A DNA stretch of 64,000 nt from Thelonectria olida. Lineage: Eukaryota > Ascomycota > Sordariomycetes > Hypocreales > Nectriaceae. The DNA lies in the NCBI GenBank assembly GCA_020736575.1, contig JAGPYM010000003.1, positions 2,356,001-2,420,000 on the forward strand, in the 5' to 3' direction. Of the stretch, positions 59,552 through 64,000 are shown one piece after another (the first letter of the stretch is position 1; the number at the start of each line of letters is the position of its first letter). The notes beneath the pieces were generated by a model. It was not told the DNA's origin, did not search any database, and saw only the letters and a program-made list of their open reading frames with translations. The translations under genes and the position numbers were made by a program.

Positions 59552-60121
59552 TTACTCCTTCTTTTCGCCTTCAGCGGGGACTTCGAAAAGAACCTTACTA
59601 TCCTCAAACAGCTTGGCCAGGTCGCCGTTTTGATGCATGGAAACCAGGATATCGCAGCCGCCGACAAAGTCCTTGTTGACATAGAGCTGAGGAATGGTAG
59701 GCCAGTCAGAGTACTCCTTGATGCCCTCGCGCAACTCAGGGTCCTCAAGGACGTTGAAGGCGGCGAACTTTTCGGGGTTGACGCCCTGCAGGCCGAGGAT
59801 CTGGATGGCGGCGCGCGAGAAACCGCATTGGGGGGTCTCGGGGGTTCCCTTCATGAAGAGGACGACGGGGGCGGAGGCGACGGCCTTGTCGATGGCGGAG
59901 CGAGTCTGATCGGAGAGGAGACGGGCCTGGAAGGGCGTCAGAGGAGCAAAGGGCGAAACCGACGCTCGGAGGGCATAGGCCGGGGCGGATCGGAAAGCCG
60001 CCGGTCGGGCGGATGACCGGAGCAGATTCTACGAAGAAAATGGTCAGTGGGAAACGAAAAACGGACGAGAAAAGGAGCGAGATCGGAGACGACGAACCGA
60101 AACAACTGATCGCGTGAACAT
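59552..60121 (-). CDS. GRX5: Monothiol glutaredoxin Grx5, mitochondrial
   Basis: Transfers Fe-S clusters from the Isu scaffold to targets in the mitochondrial matrix, binding the cluster with glutathione. Exons 60098-60121 and 59552-60028 give 166 residues. Exon 1 codes only MFTRSVVS; its donor GTTCGT is unusual, but the phase and the CGTAG acceptor agree. Residues 1-45 are Arg/Ala/Ser-rich, a mitochondrial presequence. The glutaredoxin domain follows: [17 protein letters not shown] with the single active Cys at residue 76 (CGFS), WPTIPQLY with the cis-Pro, and FVGGCDI. The C-terminus is charged ([10 protein letters not shown]). Family and location are secure. Confidence 0.95.
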
Positions 60122-61079
60122 TTTGGACGGATGTGAAATGGCGAGATTGGGGAAGGCAGAGCAACTTTTTGGGAGTTTCCAAGACCGGACCGTGGATTCG
60201 AATTGGGTGAGTCGAGCGAGATGTGGCGTCGGATGACCAATCAGCCGCTTGGTAATTCAATTGCATGTGGCTTGTGTGTGGCTAGCGGCTCGCGATCGCT
60301 GGACTTCAACTTGGCTGATGCTGGACGTTCTGCGTGTGGAAGAGTGGGCCAGATCCTTGAGCAGGTGCTCGTGCTCTACCTCTGAGTGCCCTGTCAAGCT
60401 GGAGAAGTGCATCTGACTTTTGGTGGTGACTGATTCTGAGTGCTGAGAGCCGGTTCATGGACGGACGGGACGGCACCGGGTGTGCGCTCCGGGACCACAG
60501 CCGGTCGAGGACATCACGAGCAATTCGCAGCAAGACCAAACAAGACTTTGTGATAAATAAAAGCTTCTAAAATCAGATCATACCACTGCAAATCCCGAGC
60601 GGAGGGACAACAGCGAACATCGGACGCAATGCGCCATTGTCGATTGATGGTTAATCGGTGACTTCTGATGACGTGGGAAGGCCGATGGCGATGGCGGGGT
60701 CAATAAAAGTGCTTTGCATTCCGCACTGGAGGATTTGCTCGGCTTGAAAGGAAGAAGGAAAAGTCTATTACCAAGCTCTGCTGCAATCAACACTTGCAGA
60801 CCAAAAACTTGAATATCTTTCATCGTCTTCAGCTCTTTACATTCATTTCTCCTCATTGAATTGCTCATCTTGACTGAATTCCAGCCCTGCCACGGAAACT
60901 ATCTCTACTAGCGAGCTCACCCGCATCTGAAGCCATCAAAATCTAGGTCCGAAGTACTCCACCGCGGGGTTATATCGAAGAGCTACTTCGTACAAAAGAC
61001 ACCAAGGCAAACATCGTCATAGCTACACCCTCACATATAGCCAAACACATAGCTGCATTCTCCAATTAAATTCGAAACA
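60122..61079. promoter_or_regulatory. Divergent region between GRX5 and PPCDC genes
   Basis: 958 bp between two opposite start codons, so both promoters lie here. No gene, repeat or clear TATA pair was recognised. Confidence 0.45.
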
Positions 61080-61924
61080 ATGCTTCATCAAACCAATCAC
61101 GGAATTGACACACACCACGACTTGCTCACTCGAAGTTCCCCCGAAGCTCTTCAGCATGGCCGCACAGATGGACGCAAACACGTCCTCCTCGCCGCCTCCG
61201 GCTCTGTCGCCACCATCAAGCTGATCCAGATTATCGAGGGCCTCTCCCACCACAGGGACCTCTCCATCCGCGTCATACTCACCAACTCGGCCACGCACTT
61301 CCTAGCCGGCCAGTCGCGCGAGCAACCCACCGTGTCGGCCCTTCACTACATGCCCAATGTGGACGCCGTGTACACGGACGCTTCAGAATGGGCGAAGCCG
61401 TGGAAACGCGGCGCTCCGATTCTGCACATCAACCTGCGCAAGTGGGCTGACGTGCTGGTGGTTGCGCCGCTGAGCGCGAACACTATGGGGAAGATGGTCA
61501 ACGGCCTCTGCGACAAGTATGTATAAGCCTAACCTCCGCCTCTGAACCGAAGAAACACCTCTTGTAGCTAACCCTACATTCAGCTTGCTGACGTCGGTGA
61601 TTCGCGCGTGGGATGCGACGGGCACGGTTGATAACGAGGGTATCAAGAAGATTATCGTCGCACCGGTAAGTAGTACCGATATACACACCAAGGAGCAGCT
61701 GCTGATGACAACAGAGCATGAATACGGCAATGTGGCGCCATCCTGTTACGGCATCGCAGATCAAGACGCTCGAGGAGGTATGGGGAGGAGAGAATGGCTG
61801 GGTTGAGGTGCTGCGGCCTGTATCAAAGGCATTGGCGTGCGGAGATGTTGGCGAGGGCGGTATGGTTCCTTGGGAGACGATTGTGGATGTGATTGAGAAG
61901 AAGGTCGGGCTGAACAAGGAATGA
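61080..61924 (+). CDS. Phosphopantothenoylcysteine decarboxylase (HAL3/CAB3 family)
   Basis: FMN-dependent flavoprotein for the third step of CoA synthesis, turning 4'-phosphopantothenoylcysteine into 4'-phosphopantetheine. Exons 61080-61516, 61584-61665 and 61715-61924 give 242 residues. Family motifs are HVLLAASGSVATIK (flavin-binding start), ILHINLRKWADVLVVAPLSANT with the catalytic His of the HIxLRxWAD motif, GLCDNLLTSVIRAWD, the PSMNTAMW motif with the conserved Asn, and ACGDVGEGGM with the Cys that protonates the intermediate. All residues needed for catalysis are present, so an active enzyme is more likely than a Hal3-type phosphatase regulator. There is no acidic C-terminal tail. Confidence 0.94.
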
Positions 61925-62493
61925 AGGGCATCTCTGTCTGGTGGTATTGTGCTTTGTTTTATGATAGCGTTTGGGGATGGTGCGAAGTACCATGGCGGGC
62001 AATAATGCCTACCAAAATGAACTGTATGTAATAATGTGAAGAGTCTTGTTGGTACATAGGTATATCTGATCAAGTTGACTTATTAAGCTGATATCATTCG
62101 TTCTTTTTAATCCTCTTTATTGACTCTCCCAGCCAAGTGTCACAACCGTCACATGTCAGAGGCCTCAATCTCTGGGCGCCCGCCCTCTCTTCTACCTATA
62201 CTCGTATAATTGCGCATTTATTGCATTCGTTCTAATAAAAAAAGTTTCAAAATCGAGTTCGCACCATTTTCTATCAGGACCTAAGATAGGCACGCTGCCT
62301 TCGTGCATTCATGCCGTCGCTTGCGCAGGGGCGGTCCTGTCGCTCCTTCCTCCTGTCCAACCCATGGTCATGAATGCCTCAGGTTCAGGCTCACACATCC
62401 CATTTCTCAACCATTATCGCTGTCGTTCATTCATATTCTGCCTTCTCAGAATCTCCCAACCTGCCTTGTCAAACCTTTAGGTACCCTGTGGCC
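61925..62493. other. Intergenic, PPCDC 3' flank and upstream of coiled-coil frame
   Basis: 569 bp, partly AT-rich around 62.05-62.25 kb. An in-frame ATG at 62374 could extend the next gene by 40 codons, but the peptide has no support. Confidence 0.5.
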
Positions 62494-63376
62494 ATGAACG
62501 CTCCCTCTCAATATTTCTCTGCCTCAAGCTCCAGTCTCCGGGCTGATAATCCCAATACTTCCTCCACCCTGCGCGATCGCCTTCGCAGCCGAGATTCCTC
62601 AACACTCCCACCCTCGCCGAAACAGCCGACATACGATGCTCTCTACCAGAAACTCCAAGCATGCCTCGATACTGATTTGCATTCACGTCCTGCTGTCAGA
62701 AAACGCCCCGATCCACCACGATTCGAAGACGCTGATGTTGCGACGCAACTTAGAGGCAAGTTTAGACCACGCCCAAGGATCCAGATTCGCTTGCTGACCG
62801 GCGAAGAATCATTTGCCCTCATGGGTATGGACCTCCATACTTCCGCCATGAATCAAATCATCAAAAGTCGTTCTGAGATTGAGCAAAAGATCTCCCATTT
62901 TGTGGTCGACTCTTCGACCACTCTGTCGCAGAACAACGCTCTTTACTCCAACATTTCCTATCCACTTTCTGCAACTCTGTGCCATTCCGACAACTTTCCC
63001 AAAGCATCAATTCTCAATCACTTGGCCAACTTGAAGAAAGAAATTATGTCCGCAAAAGAAGAGTTACGCAGTCTTGGGGCAGAGTATGATGCTTGTGTCC
63101 AGGTCGAGAAGGAGGCTTAGAAAGCCTTGACGGGCAAGACTAGCCGAGCAACCAACAAGGATGATACAAATGCTCAACAACTCAAGGCAGAAGAGTTCAA
63201 GTCGGAAGCGCAAGAAATTGTGCAGAACAAATGCCGATTAGTGGATAGTATCGAAAAGGTAAACTTTGGCTCAAATTTGGTCTTCAATAATTAATTAACT
63301 TGACCCTCAGGAATTCAATGACAAGCTGAAGGAAGAGACGATCAAACTCATGAAAACCATGGTTGACTCGGATTGA
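62494..63376 (+). pseudogene. Coiled-coil protein frame interrupted by an in-frame TAG
   Basis: From ATG 62494 a 208-residue frame runs to a TAG at 63118-63120. It has a Ser-rich N-terminus, a basic Pro/Arg middle (KFRPRPRIQIRLL) and a helical, heptad-like second half (NHLANLKKEIMSAKEELRSLG). Coding-like sequence goes on in the same frame after the TAG with Lys/Glu-rich helix, reaches a good donor (AAG|GTAAAC, intron 63259-63310, acceptor CCTCAG), and ends with TGA at 63374-63376. Without the TAG it would code for about 276 residues. So this is either a real gene with a nonsense change, a shorter functional protein, stop readthrough or a sequencing error. I do not recognise the family; a structural or kinetochore-like coiled-coil role is only possible. 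Confidence 0.6.
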
Positions 63377-63668
63377 GAAAGGGCTCTAAGAACACCGAGA
63401 GACGCTTCACAACTAAAACAGGATTTGAGTCATCTAATCTTGTCGGGTCAATTCCAATATTCGAGTCTAGGATGCTCATGTGGTAGGTATAGACAAGTCA
63501 ACTTTATTCTCTATTTCATATCACATTACAGCTGTCTGCTCTTTCCCTGCCTCGTGCCGATTAAACTCGACAAAGACGACCCAATACTTTTGTAAGTTCA
63601 AAACCCCAAACGCCTTCCCATGAGCCCAAGCTACTATATGCTGGCATTTTATCTTCATCGCCGCCCTT

Positions 63669-64000
63669 TTACTGCTTCTCCGGGATGACAACACCCCACT
63701 TATGCTGAGTACGGCCATACATGATATCGCCAAGCCAGCCCTTGATCTTGCTAGTCACCTCACCGGGTGTCGACTCGGGACCCATGGGGATATTGACATC
63801 CTGTCCACGGTGGTGGATCTGGGAGACAGGGCAGATGAAGAACTGACAATATGTTAGCCTTGTGTATCAGAAATTGGGGGGATTATCCTTAAACTTACAG
63901 CAGTGCCAGCAGCGAACGACTCGAGGATTCGGCCCTCCGCATCAGCCTCAAGAACTTCGGCGATAGTGTACTTGCGCTCGGTGATCTCATACTCGTCTCC
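63669..64000 (-). CDS. Branched-chain aminotransferase, C-terminal part
   Basis: PLP-dependent fold-type IV enzyme that makes or degrades Leu, Ile and Val. Only the last two exons are inside the window: 63899-64000 (open at the edge) and 63669-63842, separated by a 56-nt intron with a CTAAC branch site. The visible 91 residues include EYEITERKYTI, the RILESFAAGTA motif that binds the cofactor phosphate in this family, FICPVSQIHHRGQDVNIPMGP and the C-terminal IMYGRTQHKWGVVI. These match the C-terminus of mitochondrial/cytosolic BCATs (BAT1/BAT2). The active-site Lys lies outside the window. Confidence 0.9.

Noticed and set aside
1..64000. CRISPR arrays, phage or plasmid genes, intact transposons
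   Set aside because: No regular spaced repeats, no transposase or reverse transcriptase frames and no long terminal repeats were seen; the DNA is eukaryotic.

Overview
The window looks like nuclear DNA from a filamentous ascomycete, probably a sordariomycete and perhaps Hypocreales. The evidence is the many short introns (45-120 nt) with GTAAGT/GTATGT-type donors and CTAAC/CTGAC branch sites, two Zn2Cys6 regulators, a fungal-type nuclear bromodomain AAA ATPase (Yta7), an Nto1-type PHD protein and intron-containing tRNAs. The order is inferred from gene style only; no species marker was seen. I found no operons, CRISPR arrays, plasmid or phage genes, or intact transposons.

Layout, left to right. 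1-4.5 kb has no convincing gene. A Zn2Cys6 regulator (4.5-6.65 kb) is followed by a tRNA-Lys(CUU) with a 25-nt intron. A small secreted Cys-rich protein (7.6-8.2 kb, minus) and a small conserved-looking protein (10.7-11.1 kb) lie in otherwise empty DNA. YTA7 fills 12.8-17.8 kb. From 18.2 to 27.4 kb the window is dense: a HSDL2-like SDR ending in AKL, a kappa-class glutathione transferase ending in SKL, a CBP3-type bc1 assembly chaperone, the mitochondrial ketoacyl-ACP synthase CEM1 and an OPT transporter. A second Zn2Cys6 regulator occupies 28.3-31.0 kb (minus). An intronless mitochondrial membrane protein sits at 34.3-35.2 kb, followed by 9.5 kb with no supported gene. Then come a large LRR protein (44.7-47.3 kb), dihydrofolate reductase (48.8-49.4 kb, minus), NTO1 (51.7-55.3 kb), an IFI6/27-like membrane protein (56.2-56.9 kb), a second tRNA-Lys(CUU) with a 12-nt intron, a gamma-glutamyltransferase-like enzyme (57.4-59.4 kb), glutaredoxin GRX5 (minus), phosphopantothenoylcysteine decarboxylase (61.1-61.9 kb), a coiled-coil reading frame broken by a TAG (62.5-63.4 kb) and the 3' part of a branched-chain aminotransferase (minus, running off the right edge).

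How the genes relate. Most are housekeeping genes: mitochondrial biogenesis (CBP3, CEM1, GRX5), CoA, folate and branched-chain amino-acid metabolism, and chromatin (YTA7, NTO1). The best-supported functional link is the divergent SDR/GSTK pair at 18.2-20.7 kb. Both proteins end in peroxisomal PTS1-like tripeptides, and their 367-bp shared promoter carries two CCTCGG motifs, the known core site of the fungal fatty-acid regulators FarA/FarB/CTF1. Several genes touch glutathione (GSTK, OPT, GGT-like, GRX5), but nothing shows they act as one system. I did not find a clearly new multi-gene system.
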